Source: an uncultured Lachnospiraceae bacterium (GTDB lineage Bacteria; Bacillota; Clostridia; Lachnospirales; Lachnospiraceae). Taken from it: a stretch of DNA of 64,000 bases. Positions 50,490 to 59,375 of the stretch are shown one piece after another. Positions within the stretch are counted from its first letter, which is position 1; each line of letters opens with the position of its first letter. A model generated the notes under the pieces. It saw only the letters and a list, made by a program, of their open reading frames with translations. It ran no database searches and was not told where the DNA came from. Where the stretch lies: positions 12,206-76,205 of the forward strand of contig UQAW01000010.1 in assembly GCA_900539175.1 (NCBI GenBank). The letters are read 5' to 3'. Both the position numbers and the translations under genes were made by a program.

Positions 50490-52148
50490 ATGAAAAAAGA
50501 GAATAAGATTTATGTGATAGGTCATAAGAATCCAGATACCGACTCGATTTGTTCAGCTATCGCTTATGCAGATATTAAGAATCGTACGGAAAATGAAAGT
50601 TTTGTGGCGAAGCGGGCTGGCCAGATTAATGAGGAGACGGAATATGTGCTGCGCCGTTTTGGAGTAAGAGCGCCGGGATATCTGCCGGATGCGGGAACTC
50701 AGGTAAGAGAGATTGATATCCATGAAATCGAAGGAGTAAGAAGTAATATCTCTGTGAAGAGAGCATGGGAGAAGATGCGGGCGGAAAATGTTGTAACGCT
50801 TCCAATCACCAGTGAGGATAATGATCTGCAGGGACTTATTACGGTCAGTGATATTGCAAGTTCTTATATGGACGCTTATGACAGCACCGTTATGTCCCAG
50901 GCAAGGACACAGTACCGCAGTATTGCAGAAACCTTGGATGGACAGGTGATTGTGGGAAATGAACATGGATATTTTATCAAAGGACGTGTGGTAGTTGGTT
51001 CTTTTCATCCAGATATGATGGAAAATTATATTAATCGGGACGACCTTGTGATTCTTGGAAACCGGGCGGAAGATCAGCTTTGTGCGATTGAGATGGAAGC
51101 CAGTTGTCTCGTCGTGGGGTTGGGAGCAAAGATATCAAAAAGTATTCAGAAACTGGCAGAAGATCATGACTGTGTGATTATCAGTTCGCCCCATGATACA
51201 TATACGATTGCAAGATTGATCAATCAGTCTATTCCGATTAAATATCTGATGACAAAGAATAAACTGATTACATTTACCACCAGTGATTTTGTGGATCAGG
51301 TGAGAGATATAATGAAAACTCAGAGACACCGGGATTATCCGGTTCTGAATAAGAGAAATAAGTATGTAGGTACAATTTCCCGCCGGAATTTGATTGGCAA
51401 TAATAAGAAGAGATTGATTCTTGTGGATCATAATGAAAAATCTCAGGCGGTAGATAATATTGATGATGCGGAAATTCTGGAAATTATCGATCATCATCGG
51501 TTAGGTTCTCTGGAAACGATGGCTCCGGTGCTGTTCCGGAATCAGCCGGTAGGGTGTACGGCAACGATTATGTACCAGATTTACAGAGAACGAAATCTGG
51601 AGATTCCCCAGGACATTGCAGGACTTCTGTGTGCGGCCATTATATCGGATACGTTGATGTTCCGGTCACCCACCTGTACGTTTCTGGATCAGGAGGCAGC
51701 TAAGGCATTGGCAGAAATTGCAGGTATTGTGATAGAAGAGTTTGCGACGGAGATGTTTCGGGCAGGAAGTAATCTGAAAGATAAGTCGCCGGAAGAAATT
51801 TTTTATCAGGACTTTAAGAAGTTTATTGTGGAAGAAGCTACGTTTGGTGTGGGACAGATCAATTCTATGGATGCTGGTGAACTGGAAAGTATCAAAAATC
51901 AGTTGCTTCCGCAGCTTGAGAGTGAAAGTGTTAAGCATGGGCTTCCGAAGGTCTTTTTTATGCTGACAAATATTATCAATGAATCTACGGAACTGGTATA
52001 TTACGGGGATGGGGCGAAAGAACTGGTGGAGAATGCATTTCATCCGGAAACCATCGGAGAGAACAGTGCGGTTCTGCCGGGAGTCGTGTCCAGGAAAAAA
52101 CAACTGATTCCAGGATTTATGTTGGCTTTGCAGCAGCAACAGATGTAG
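50490..52148 (+). CDS. ppaC: Manganese-dependent inorganic pyrophosphatase with CBS/DRTGG insert
   Basis: The product has 552 residues. The DHH domain begins GHKNPDTDS (from residue 11) with metal-binding His and Asp. The first CBS domain follows (NISVKRAWEKMRAENVVTLPI..LQGLITVSDIA). A DRTGG-like domain comes next (QVIVGNEHGYFIKGRVVVGS..DDLVILGNR), then a second CBS. The DHH motif IDHHRLGS has Asp334-His335-His336, and the DHHA2 domain ends with SRKKQLIP. This is the CBS-PPase form of family II pyrophosphatase, whose activity is tuned by adenine nucleotides. GGAGGATTG precedes ATG 50490. Confidence 0.93.
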   Translation: MKKENKIYVIGHKNPDTDSICSAIAYADIKNRTENESFVAKRAGQINEETEYVLRRFGVRAPGYLPDAGTQVREIDIHEIEGVRSNISVKRAWEKMRAENVVTLPITSEDNDLQGLITVSDIASSYMDAYDSTVMSQARTQYRSIAETLDGQVIVGNEHGYFIKGRVVVGSFHPDMMENYINRDDLVILGNRAEDQLCAIEMEASCLVVGLGAKISKSIQKLAEDHDCVIISSPHDTYTIARLINQSIPIKYLMTKNKLITFTTSDFVDQVRDIMKTQRHRDYPVLNKRNKYVGTISRRNLIGNNKKRLILVDHNEKSQAVDNIDDAEILEIIDHHRLGSLETMAPVLFRNQPVGCTATIMYQIYRERNLEIPQDIAGLLCAAIISDTLMFRSPTCTFLDQEAAKALAEIAGIVIEEFATEMFRAGSNLKDKSPEEIFYQDFKKFIVEEATFGVGQINSMDAGELESIKNQLLPQLESESVKHGLPKVFFMLTNIINESTELVYYGDGAKELVENAFHPETIGENSAVLPGVVSRKKQLIPGFMLALQQQQM

Positions 52149-52685
52149 TGGTGAAGGGGACGGAAAAGAGCGGGGGGAGAAGGAGCTTCTGGGGATTTGC
52201 TTGCTTCTTCGTTTCCCCTCAGCTAACTTTCGTTCACACTAAGCTCATCGCCAATGGGCTCATCGCTAAGTGTTTACAGAAAGTGGATCTTCGGGCGCAC
52301 TCCGAAGTCAGCGCAAATCCCTCGGAAGCTCCTTCTCCCCCCGCTCTTTTCCTGACTTCTGCGGTGATATTGTTGTTGCTGGCTGAAAGTGAACGGGACA
52401 GTACACCAGAGGGGAATTTGAGGTAAGTTCCACGCAAAGTGGAGCGTGCGGTTTTTGGAAATGTATTTTCAGACACGCTCTGGCATGGAAGGTAAGAAAA
52501 GTGGAATATGGGTGGTTTGAGTAATTAGGTCTGGTATCGGAAATGGGGGTTTTGGGTATCGGACTTTTGTTTTGCAGGAGCTAAAGGATGCGGGAATGAA
52601 TTTTCAAACACGCTCTAGTAGGAGAAGGTTTTGGAAGAGCAGTATTGGATGGAATAAATATATAGAGGATGGAAGGAGTAGTGTG
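52149..52685. other. Intergenic with MITE-like element and repeats
   Basis: No supported gene lies here. The MITE-like element (52162-52352) is listed separately. Downstream, GAGCGTG (52442-52448) pairs with CACGCTC (52475-52481). TTTTCAGACACGCTCT (52468-) recurs as TTTTCAAACACGCTCT near 52602, so this spacer has further repeat relics. Confidence 0.5.
52162..52352. mobile_element. MITE-like 191-bp element with long terminal inverted repeats
   Basis: The first 28 bases (52162-52189) are the exact reverse complement of 52325-52352; the ends begin GGAAAAGAGC and end GCTCTTTTCC. The match continues with a few mismatches for about 11 more bases (GGGGATTTGC with GCAAATCCC). Inside are a CTTCGG/CCGAAG hairpin and two GCTCATCG repeats. 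It has no transposase. A 92-codon frame that runs across it is probably not real. It lies right after ppaC and could fold into one long hairpin at RNA level and act as a terminator. Confidence 0.7.
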
Positions 52686-53264
52686 ATGGCGAAGCAGTTT
52701 TGGAAGGCGGGGAACATGTTGTATCCGGTTCCGGCAGTGATGGTTAGTTGTCTGAGGGAGGGGGAGAGGCCGAATATTATTACGGTTGCCTGGGCGGCTA
52801 CGTTGAATACTTCTCCGGCTATGACTTCAATTTCGGTGCGGCCGAGCAGGTATTCTTATGAGATTATTAAAGAGACGGGGGAGTTTGTGATTAATCTGAC
52901 TACGAAAGATCTGGTGTATGCGGCGGATTACTGTGGGGTGAAATCAGGAAGGGATGTGGATAAGTTTGAGGTTTTGAAGCTGACGCCCTGTGAATCGAGG
53001 ATTGTGAAGGTGCCGGGGATTTTGGAGAGCCCTGTGAATATTGAGTGCAGGGTTGTGGATATAAAAAGGTTGGGGAGTCATGATCTTTTTATGGCGGAAG
53101 TGGTCGGAGTGAATGTGGATGAGAAGTATCTGGATGAGGGCGGAAAGTTTCATTTAAATGATGCGGGGCTGGTGGCGTATTCTCACGGGGAGTATTTTGA
53201 ATTGGGAAAAAGTCTTGGGACATTTGGATTCTCGGTCAGAAAGAAGAAAAAGAGAAGAAAATAA
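52686..53264 (+). CDS. Flavin reductase family protein (FMN-binding)
   Basis: The product has 192 residues from ATG 52686 (AAGGAG upstream). It has the flavin reductase-like split-barrel pattern: PVPAVMVSC, PNIITVAWAATLNTSPAMTSISVRPSRYSYEIIKETGEFVIN, then the strand SPVNIECRVVDIKRLGSHDLFMAEVVGVNVDE. The basic tail (RKKKKRRK) is unusual. Members transfer electrons from NAD(P)H to FMN or act as FMN-binding oxidoreductases; the exact substrate is unknown. Single-gene unit. Confidence 0.88.
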   Translation: MAKQFWKAGNMLYPVPAVMVSCLREGERPNIITVAWAATLNTSPAMTSISVRPSRYSYEIIKETGEFVINLTTKDLVYAADYCGVKSGRDVDKFEVLKLTPCESRIVKVPGILESPVNIECRVVDIKRLGSHDLFMAEVVGVNVDEKYLDEGGKFHLNDAGLVAYSHGEYFELGKSLGTFGFSVRKKKKRRK

Positions 53265-53399
53265 AGGTGAATAGGCAGAGATGCCGGGTCGTAACTTTAA
53301 AAATAAATAAAAAAAGCTGTTTTGTTTCAGTTTTAGTGAAAAAAACAATGAAAAACTTAAAAAAAGGCGAAAAAAATAGGAAGTATTTTAAATTCTGTA

Positions 53400-53429
53400 T
53401 TGCCAAAGTGTTTTTCTTCGTGCTATAAT
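53400..53429 (+). promoter_or_regulatory. Promoter of gdhA
   Basis: TTGCCA (53400-53405) and TATAAT (53424-53429) are spaced by 18 bases. The leader of about 100 bases ends in TAGGAGGAC before the gdhA start. Confidence 0.65.
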
Positions 53430-53534
53430 CGTGAATGGAAAAAAGAGCGCCGTAAAGACAGGATAAGTATGATAGAATGAGCGAAATAAAGGAGCTCTGA
53501 AAAATAAGGGAGAAATCATAGGAGGACATAAGAG

Positions 53535-54869
53535 ATGTCATATGTTGATGAGGTAATTGAGTCAGTCGTAACCAAAAACCCAAGTGAACCAGAATTTCAT
53601 CAGGCAGTAAAAGAGGTATTGGAATCTTTACGTCCGGTGATTGAGGAGAATGAAGAAGTTTACAGAAGAGAAGCGCTTCTGGAGAGAATTGTAAATCCGG
53701 AGCGTCAGTTTAAGTTCCGTGTACCATGGGTAGATGATAAAGGACAGGTTCAGGTAAATACAGGATACCGTGTACAGTTCAACAGTTCTATTGGACCATA
53801 CAAGGGAGGACTTCGTTTCCATCCGTCTGTAAATCTGGGCATCATCAAGTTCTTAGGTTTCGAGCAGATTTTTAAGAACTCTCTGACCGGACTGCCGATC
53901 GGTGGAGGTAAAGGTGGTTCTGACTTCGATCCGAAGGGAAAATCAGACCGTGAGATCATGGCATTCTGCCAGAGCTTTATGACAGAGCTTTGCAAATATA
54001 TCGGTGCAGATACAGATGTGCCGGCTGGTGATATCGGTGTAGGTGGAAGAGAAATCGGATATCTGTTCGGACAGTATAAGAGAATTCGTGGTTTATATGA
54101 AGGTGTTCTGACCGGTAAAGGTCTGACATACGGCGGTTCTCTGGCAAGAACAGAAGCTACCGGATATGGTCTGTTGTATCTGACAGAAGAACTGTTAAAG
54201 CTGAACGGCATTGAGCTGGCAGGAAAGACCTGCGCAGTTTCCGGTTCCGGTAATGTTGCAATCTACGCAATTCAGAAGGCACATCAGTTAGGTGCGAAAG
54301 TTGTTACCTGTTCTGATTCTAACGGATGGGTTTACGATCCGGACGGAATTGATGTAGACGCACTGAAAGAAATCAAAGAAGTAAAACGCGCTCGTCTGAC
54401 AGAGTACAAGAATTATCGTCCGAACTCTGAGTACCATGAAGGACGCGGTGTATGGAGCGTAAAAGTAGATATCGCACTTCCTTGTGCAACTCAGAATGAA
54501 CTGCATCTGGAAGATGCAAAGCAGTTGGTAGCAAACGGATGCCTTGCAGTTTGCGAAGGAGCGAACATGCCTACCACTCTGGAAGCTACGGAATATCTGC
54601 AGCAGAATAAAGTAATCTTTGCACCTGGTAAGGCAGCAAACGCCGGCGGTGTTGCTACTTCCGCACTTGAGATGTCCCAGAACAGCGAGCGTCTGAGCTG
54701 GACCTTCGAAGAGGTAGATGCAAAATTACAGCAGATTATGGTAAATATCACACACAACATTGACGATGCTGCAAAACGTTACGGTCAGGAAGGAAACTAC
54801 GTAATGGGCGCTAATATTGCAGGATTTGAAAAAGTTGTAGATGCTATGATGGCTCAGGGTATTGTTTAA
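53535..54869 (+). CDS. gdhA: NADP-specific glutamate dehydrogenase
   Basis: The product has 444 residues, the normal size for hexameric bacterial GDH. Catalytic region: GPYKGGLRFHPSVN, then LPIGGGKGGSDFDPKGKSD with the active Lys, and DVPAGDIGVGGREIGY with the catalytic Asp. The Rossmann part has VSGSGNVAIYA (GSGNVA) and a Ser-rich loop after CSDSNG that suits NADP. It makes glutamate from 2-oxoglutarate and ammonia. Codon use is of the highly expressed type (many CTG, GGT and GGA, few rare codons). The strong promoter and terminator fit that. Confidence 0.96.
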   Translation: MSYVDEVIESVVTKNPSEPEFHQAVKEVLESLRPVIEENEEVYRREALLERIVNPERQFKFRVPWVDDKGQVQVNTGYRVQFNSSIGPYKGGLRFHPSVNLGIIKFLGFEQIFKNSLTGLPIGGGKGGSDFDPKGKSDREIMAFCQSFMTELCKYIGADTDVPAGDIGVGGREIGYLFGQYKRIRGLYEGVLTGKGLTYGGSLARTEATGYGLLYLTEELLKLNGIELAGKTCAVSGSGNVAIYAIQKAHQLGAKVVTCSDSNGWVYDPDGIDVDALKEIKEVKRARLTEYKNYRPNSEYHEGRGVWSVKVDIALPCATQNELHLEDAKQLVANGCLAVCEGANMPTTLEATEYLQQNKVIFAPGKAANAGGVATSALEMSQNSERLSWTFEEVDAKLQQIMVNITHNIDDAAKRYGQEGNYVMGANIAGFEKVVDAMMAQGIV

Positions 54870-54919
54870 TCTGTAAGTTAAAAATTTTGAATTCGTAGAT
54901 ACAATGTAAGTGTAAGAAA

Positions 54920-54960
54920 ACCTGTAAGCAAGATGTACAGTCTTGTTTACAGGTTTTTTT
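54920..54960 (+). terminator. Terminator after gdhA
   Basis: ACCTGTAAGCAAG (54920-54932) pairs with CTTGTTTACAGGT (54942-54954, one G-T) and T7 follows. It lies 50 bases after the stop. Confidence 0.85.
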
Positions 54961-55157
54961 GCAGGATTATCAGTGATTTTGCAGGAAAAAATGAAGAGAA
55001 AACATGAATAAATAAGAGCGAAAACATAGGAAGGAAAAAACATGAAAAAAATATATGTTTCTAAAAAAAAATATATTTCTCTCTTTTCCTTTTGGTGTTA
55101 CGCTGAACATGTTGGTTACCAGTTAATCGTTAAAATTAAAAAAAGGATGGTAAGGTT

Positions 55158-57056
55158 ATGAAAAGGAAATCAATTGCCGCCATAGCGTTAGCAGCTACTT
55201 TAGCTGTATCTATTATGGGAAATCCAATGTTAAGCACAGTTCGTGCGGAAGAGTCCGGTGAAGAACAGGTTGTTTTGCAGGCGGAAGAGATCAGTAACGA
55301 GGAAGCGGTGCAGGAAGAATCCGGCACTGAAAGTGAAGTACAGCCGACAGAAGAGACCGACATAAAGAATGATGAACAGCCGACAGAAGAAACTGACACA
55401 GAGAATGATGTACAACCGACAGAAGAGACCGACATAAAGAATGAAGTACAGCCGACAGAGGAGACTGGCACAGAGAATGAAGTACAGCCGACAGAAGATG
55501 TTGCGCAGGCAGAAGAAGCAAAGACAATGCTTAACCCGGAGGAGGCAACTGCGGCAGAGGATCCAGGTGCGGCGGTACAGGCAGGAGAGGGAGTAGCAAT
55601 TGATGAGACAAACTTTCCGGATCCGAATTTTAGAGCGTGGGTAGTAAGTCAATTGGATAAAGATTCTGATGGTGTGTTGTCAGACAGTGAAATCGGTGCG
55701 GTAACACGTATAAGTATACGGAGCAAAGGTATTCAAGATTTAACAGGAATTAAGATTTTTACTGGTTTAACATATTTGGATTGCTGCAATAATCAGTTGA
55801 TGAGTCTTGATGTCTCCGGAATGAGCCAGCTGTATGATGTTGAATATGGAGGCAATCCTCTTACTACCTTGGATTTTCGGGATTGCCCGAATCTGGTTGT
55901 AGGATGGCATTCCGACGGACAGGAGACTGTCTATATTTCAGCAGGGATGACAAAGTATAGCGGGTGTGATGCGATTAAGCAACATACAGGAAACGTTGTT
56001 ATTGATCTTGATGGATTTTATACAGTGAATCCGGATGGAAGTAAATCAATTGATTTAAACAAAGTAGTTTCAAGTACATTTATCAGTGTTTTTGAAGAAA
56101 CAAATAGCGATAATCCAAACTATGATACAAATACAAAGGTATTGACGATACCTGCAGGAGATGGAGTAACAAAGGTACAGGCAGGTTATGATGGATCCAG
56201 GAATCCTACATACTGGACATTCTATACCCAAATCAATAAAGTGGATGACTGTGTTGTTACGTTTAATACCGTAGGCGGAAGTGTGATTGAAGCTCAGATC
56301 ATTGAAAAAGGAACTGCAGCAGTTGAGCCAACGGCACCGACAAAAGCAGGTTCTGTGTTCCAGGGCTGGTATGTGGATCAGGAATATACACAGGCTTATG
56401 ATTTTGCAACGCCGGTTAATACAGATATTACCTTATATGCAAAATGGGTTGATGGTGAAGTGCCGGTTTCATACGTTGTAAGCTTTGACAGCAAAGGCGG
56501 AAGCGCAGTAGATGCACAGACGGTTAGTGAAGGAGCTGCAGCAGTTGAGCCGACAGCACCAACGAGAGCAGGATTCCTGTTTAAAGGTTGGTTTTTGGAT
56601 GAAGCATATACACAGGCTTATGATTTTAAAACACCGGTGAATGCAAATATTACATTATTTGCAAACTGGGAAGAGATTCGCTGCATACTTGTTTACGATG
56701 TAAACGGCGGAAAATGGAAGACAGGTGGTACTCAGACTCAGGTAATTGTAAATAGCTTTGGTAAAGTAACATTGAATATTGAAGAGCCGACCCGTACCGG
56801 ATATAAGTTCAGAGGATGGACACTGGAAAAGGCAAACGCAAGTAAAGTTATAAAAGAAGTGACCTTCGATCAGAACCAGCAGACAATTACAGTATATGCA
56901 CTGTGGGAGAAGATTCCTCAGAAAGCAACAATTGTAAATACTGTAAAAACAGGCGATGAAACATCAATTGGAGTTTGGGCTGCAGTCGTTGCGTTGTCAG
57001 CAGGACTGGCAGTAGTATTGATTGTCAGAAGACGCAGAGGAAACGCTGATAGATAA
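55158..57056 (+). CDS. Surface protein with PTEE repeats, LRR and InlB-type repeats
   Basis: The product has 632 residues. A signal peptide ends near TVRAEE (about residue 32). Residues about 60-115 are four to five 12-residue repeats of the EVQPTEETDIKN type. Then comes an EF-hand-like segment (DKDSDGVLSDSEI) and an LRR segment (TYLDCCNNQLMSLDVSGMSQL). Three InlB B-repeat/Flg_new domains follow (VTFNTVGGSVIEAQII, VSFDSKGGSAVDAQTV, LVYDVNGGKW) with GWYVD/GWFLD centres. The C-terminus is VKTGDETS, one span and RRRRGNADR, a sorting-signal layout close to the NPKTGD kind. It is probably a wall-anchored adhesin. Confidence 0.85.
   Translation: MKRKSIAAIALAATLAVSIMGNPMLSTVRAEESGEEQVVLQAEEISNEEAVQEESGTESEVQPTEETDIKNDEQPTEETDTENDVQPTEETDIKNEVQPTEETGTENEVQPTEDVAQAEEAKTMLNPEEATAAEDPGAAVQAGEGVAIDETNFPDPNFRAWVVSQLDKDSDGVLSDSEIGAVTRISIRSKGIQDLTGIKIFTGLTYLDCCNNQLMSLDVSGMSQLYDVEYGGNPLTTLDFRDCPNLVVGWHSDGQETVYISAGMTKYSGCDAIKQHTGNVVIDLDGFYTVNPDGSKSIDLNKVVSSTFISVFEETNSDNPNYDTNTKVLTIPAGDGVTKVQAGYDGSRNPTYWTFYTQINKVDDCVVTFNTVGGSVIEAQIIEKGTAAVEPTAPTKAGSVFQGWYVDQEYTQAYDFATPVNTDITLYAKWVDGEVPVSYVVSFDSKGGSAVDAQTVSEGAAAVEPTAPTRAGFLFKGWFLDEAYTQAYDFKTPVNANITLFANWEEIRCILVYDVNGGKWKTGGTQTQVIVNSFGKVTLNIEEPTRTGYKFRGWTLEKANASKVIKEVTFDQNQQTITVYALWEKIPQKATIVNTVKTGDETSIGVWAAVVALSAGLAVVLIVRRRRGNADR
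55335..55500 (+). repeat. In-frame 36-bp tandem repeats in surface protein gene
   Basis: About 4.5 copies of a 36-base unit encode (E/D)(V/E)QPTEETD(I/T)(K/E)N. The copies differ at few bases and can vary in number by slippage, lengthening or shortening the stalk near the N-terminus. Confidence 0.8.
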
Positions 57057-57140
57057 GTGTTGAAGCAATTGATGTTCCTATATGGTGATGTCTGCGCCAA
57101 CAGACATGTCCGTTTATTTAAAAGAATATATAGTGAGAGA

Positions 57141-57175
57141 TAAGGCTCCGGAAGCTTGCTTCCGGAGCCTTATTT
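57141..57175 (+). terminator. Terminator after surface protein gene
   Basis: TAAGGCTCCGGAAG (57141-57154) pairs perfectly with CTTCCGGAGCCTTA (57158-57171), a 14-bp stem, then TTTT. Confidence 0.85.
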
Positions 57176-57312
57176 TAAAATTTAAAGAAATAATTGTCCA
57201 TACGCTGATGGTTGTTGGATATGGATACGGAGTAACGGGTCCTAATCAACAAAGTTGGAGCAATAAAGTTCCACAATTCCTGCCACAAATTTAAGGAAAG
57301 GAAATTTTCCAA

Positions 57313-57468
57313 ATGAAGCGTTCACAAATTAATAAAGCATTAAAAGAGTTAGAGACAATGTGTAAGAAACATTGTTGTTTGTTCTGTGGGTTAGGAGATT
57401 ATGAAAAGTGTGAATTGACATTTCCTGATTTTCATGGTAGTGTAATTTTAGTTCAAGTGATTACTTGA
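57313..57468 (+). pseudogene. Truncated N-terminus of D-lyxose isomerase-like gene
   Basis: ATG 57313 with AAGGAAAGG upstream gives MKRSQINKALKELETMCKK, which matches the opening typical of D-lyxose ketol-isomerases (MKRSxINxAL). After about 21 codons the text no longer fits and stops after 51 codons. The last 40 bases recur near 61811, so the junction is part of a repeated relic. Confidence 0.45.
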
Positions 57469-57701
57469 AAAAGAGAAAAAGGAGGGGAAGTATGATTATT
57501 ATTTCTTGCAGATAAGGATGAACTTAAGATTGCATGAGTTGATGACAGTAACACTGTCTGTCTTTGTCATGCGCTGCAGGAAATATAGGTACTTTCTTTG
57601 AAATGATGGTTGATAACTATGAGAAATTCTGATCGTTGTCGATTCCTTCGGATGATAAAATTGCTGTGACAATGTAACGGGGTTTTGTTGTGTGAAGTTA
57701 T

Positions 57702-57735
57702 AGCCGCAGAAAGTGTATATTTTCTGCGGTTTTTT
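57702..57735 (+). terminator. Terminator upstream of ABC-F gene
   Basis: AGCCGCAGAAA (57702-57712) pairs with TTTCTGCGGTT (57721-57731) and TTTTTT follows. It lies 65 bases before the ABC-F start. An identical hairpin lies at 63911-63944, where no ABC-F gene is in view. Confidence 0.75.
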
Positions 57736-57801
57736 GTGTTCTCAAAAGGAGTATGGAACTTCCTTTGATGAGGATAGCTATGGAAGGAATGGAGGAAACA
57801 G

Positions 57802-59292
57802 ATGTCACAGATTTGTGTTCAGGATTTGACATTTTACTATGAAGGAAGCGATGACTTGATTTTTGACCGGGTGACTTTTCAGATTGATACGGATTGGAAA
57901 TTGGGATTGATCGGGAGAAATGGAAGGGGGAAGACAACATTTTTAAAATTACTTCTGGGGGAGTATGAGTACAGAGGCACAATCAGCTCCAGAGAGGTGT
58001 TTGACTATTTTCCCTATATAGTTTCGGATAAACAAAAGGACACCATAGAGGTAATCGAGGAGGCGGATCCGGATTATGAGTTTTGGAAGGTATGCCGGGA
58101 GATGAATCTGCTTGAGGTGGACAGTGATGTACTTTACCGTCCGTTTTCCACCTTGAGTAACGGAGAGCAGACAAAGGTACTTTTGGCTGTATTGTTTGCA
58201 AAGGATCATCATTTTCTGTTGATTGATGAACCCACCAATCATCTGGATATGGAGAGCCGGGTGAAGCTTCGGGAATACCTGAATCAGAAAAAAGGTTTTA
58301 TATTAGTCTCTCATGACCGGGATTTTCTGGATGGCTGTATTGATCATGTACTTGCTATTAATAAGAGTAATATCACGGTGTCGAGAGGAAATTTTTCTGT
58401 CTGGTGGGAGCAAAAAGAAAATCAGGATCATTTTGAACGGGTACAAAATGAAAAGTTGAAACGGGATATCCGCAAATTGGAGCAGGCAGCAGCAAGTGCA
58501 CAGAATTGGTCGGATGAGGTGGAAAAGACGAAAAAGGGAACCAGAATTGCAGGGTTGCGTCCTGATCGTGGATTTATCGGCCACAAGGCGGCAAAGATGA
58601 TGAAACATTCCAAAAATCTGGAACATCGGGCACAGGCAGCGTTGGAAGAGAAGTCTTCACTTTTGAAGAATCTGGAGACGGTAGATGATCTGAAACTGAT
58701 ACCACTGAAACATCAGAAAGAGGTTCTGGTGCGTATGGAGGACGTTGATATTGCTTATGAACAACATCAGGTGTTGAAACATCTGTGCATGCAAGTACGA
58801 AACGGAGAGCGTGTGGCACTTCAAGGTGGAAACGGTTGTGGAAAATCCAGTGTTTTAAAGATGGTCTTGGGGATAAATGCGTGTTCCGGCGGTCGGTTGG
58901 AGCTGGCTTCGGGACTTGTAATCTCCTATGTTCCCCAAGATGCTTCTGGACTATCTGGTACGTTGAATGGATTTGCGGAAAAAGAAGGAATTGACCGTAC
59001 CTTGTTTCTGGCGATTTTACGGAAATTAGATTTTGAAAGAGCGCAGTTTGAAAAACGAATGGAAGACTATAGTGAGGGGCAGAAAAAGAAGGTACTGATT
59101 GCAGGAAGTTTATGCCGGCAGGCACATCTTTATATCTGGGATGAGCCGCTGAATTATATTGATATTTTTTCCAGAATGCAGATTGAGAAGTTAATTCGAA
59201 TATTTGAGCCGACGATGCTTTTTGTGGAACATGATGCAAGATTTGTCAAAGACGCGGCGACCCGGATTGTGAATTTTGAAACGTTAAGATAA
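57802..59292 (+). CDS. ABC-F ribosome protection protein, Lsa/Vga type
   Basis: The product has 496 residues, two ABC domains and no membrane span. Domain 1: Walker A GRNGRGKT (38-45), signature LSNGEQTK, Walker B LLIDEPTNHLD. A basic linker (about 205-300, KLKRDIRKLEQAAASAQNW..KKGTRIAGLRPDRGFIGHKAAKMMKHSKN) is the antibiotic-resistance domain region. Domain 2: GGNGCGKS (from 342), signature YSEGQKKK, and Walker B YIWDEPLNYIDI, which is typical of the Lsa/Vga/CplR group. Such proteins displace lincosamides, pleuromutilins and streptogramin A from the ribosome. The substrate profile cannot be read from sequence alone. Confidence 0.88.
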   Translation: MSQICVQDLTFYYEGSDDLIFDRVTFQIDTDWKLGLIGRNGRGKTTFLKLLLGEYEYRGTISSREVFDYFPYIVSDKQKDTIEVIEEADPDYEFWKVCREMNLLEVDSDVLYRPFSTLSNGEQTKVLLAVLFAKDHHFLLIDEPTNHLDMESRVKLREYLNQKKGFILVSHDRDFLDGCIDHVLAINKSNITVSRGNFSVWWEQKENQDHFERVQNEKLKRDIRKLEQAAASAQNWSDEVEKTKKGTRIAGLRPDRGFIGHKAAKMMKHSKNLEHRAQAALEEKSSLLKNLETVDDLKLIPLKHQKEVLVRMEDVDIAYEQHQVLKHLCMQVRNGERVALQGGNGCGKSSVLKMVLGINACSGGRLELASGLVISYVPQDASGLSGTLNGFAEKEGIDRTLFLAILRKLDFERAQFEKRMEDYSEGQKKKVLIAGSLCRQAHLYIWDEPLNYIDIFSRMQIEKLIRIFEPTMLFVEHDARFVKDAATRIVNFETLR

Positions 59293-59298
59293 TATAAC

Positions 59299-59328
59299 TT
59301 GACATCCTGTGCGGCATAGTTCTATACT
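59299..59328 (+). promoter_or_regulatory. Promoter of HD-domain gene
   Basis: TTGACA (59299-59304) and TATACT (59323-59328) are 18 bases apart, just after the ABC-F stop. Confidence 0.6.
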
Positions 59329-59375
59329 GAGAATAAGGGGAAAAGTGAGTTATGAAAGGATTGGGGTATTGACCA

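Larger units (their letters stand above)
57057..57801. other. Intergenic region with relics before the ABC-F gene
   Basis: After the terminator at 57141 come three relics. The first is a frame ending GYGYGVTGPNQQSWSNKVPQFL (57205-57294). The second is a D-lyxose-isomerase-like start (57313-57468). The third is an in-frame scrap GTFFEMMVDNYEKF* near 57588-57631. The last, with the hairpin at 57702, is repeated near 63820-63944. Confidence 0.5.

Noticed and set aside
52148..52426. 92-codon plus-strand frame after ppaC
   Set aside because: It runs through both inverted ends of the MITE-like element, so it is dictated by the palindrome rather than by coding selection.
55335..55500. Short regular repeats considered as a CRISPR array
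   Set aside because: The 36-base units are tandem without spacers and encode in-frame PTEE repeats.
57702..57735. Terminator considered as a drug-responsive attenuator of the ABC-F gene
   Set aside because: The same hairpin with the same upstream text recurs at 63911 with no ABC-F gene in view, so it belongs to the repeated relic. No leader peptide was found.
58574..59239. 221-codon minus-strand frame in the ABC-F gene
   Set aside because: It is antisense to Walker and signature motifs and has no family resemblance.
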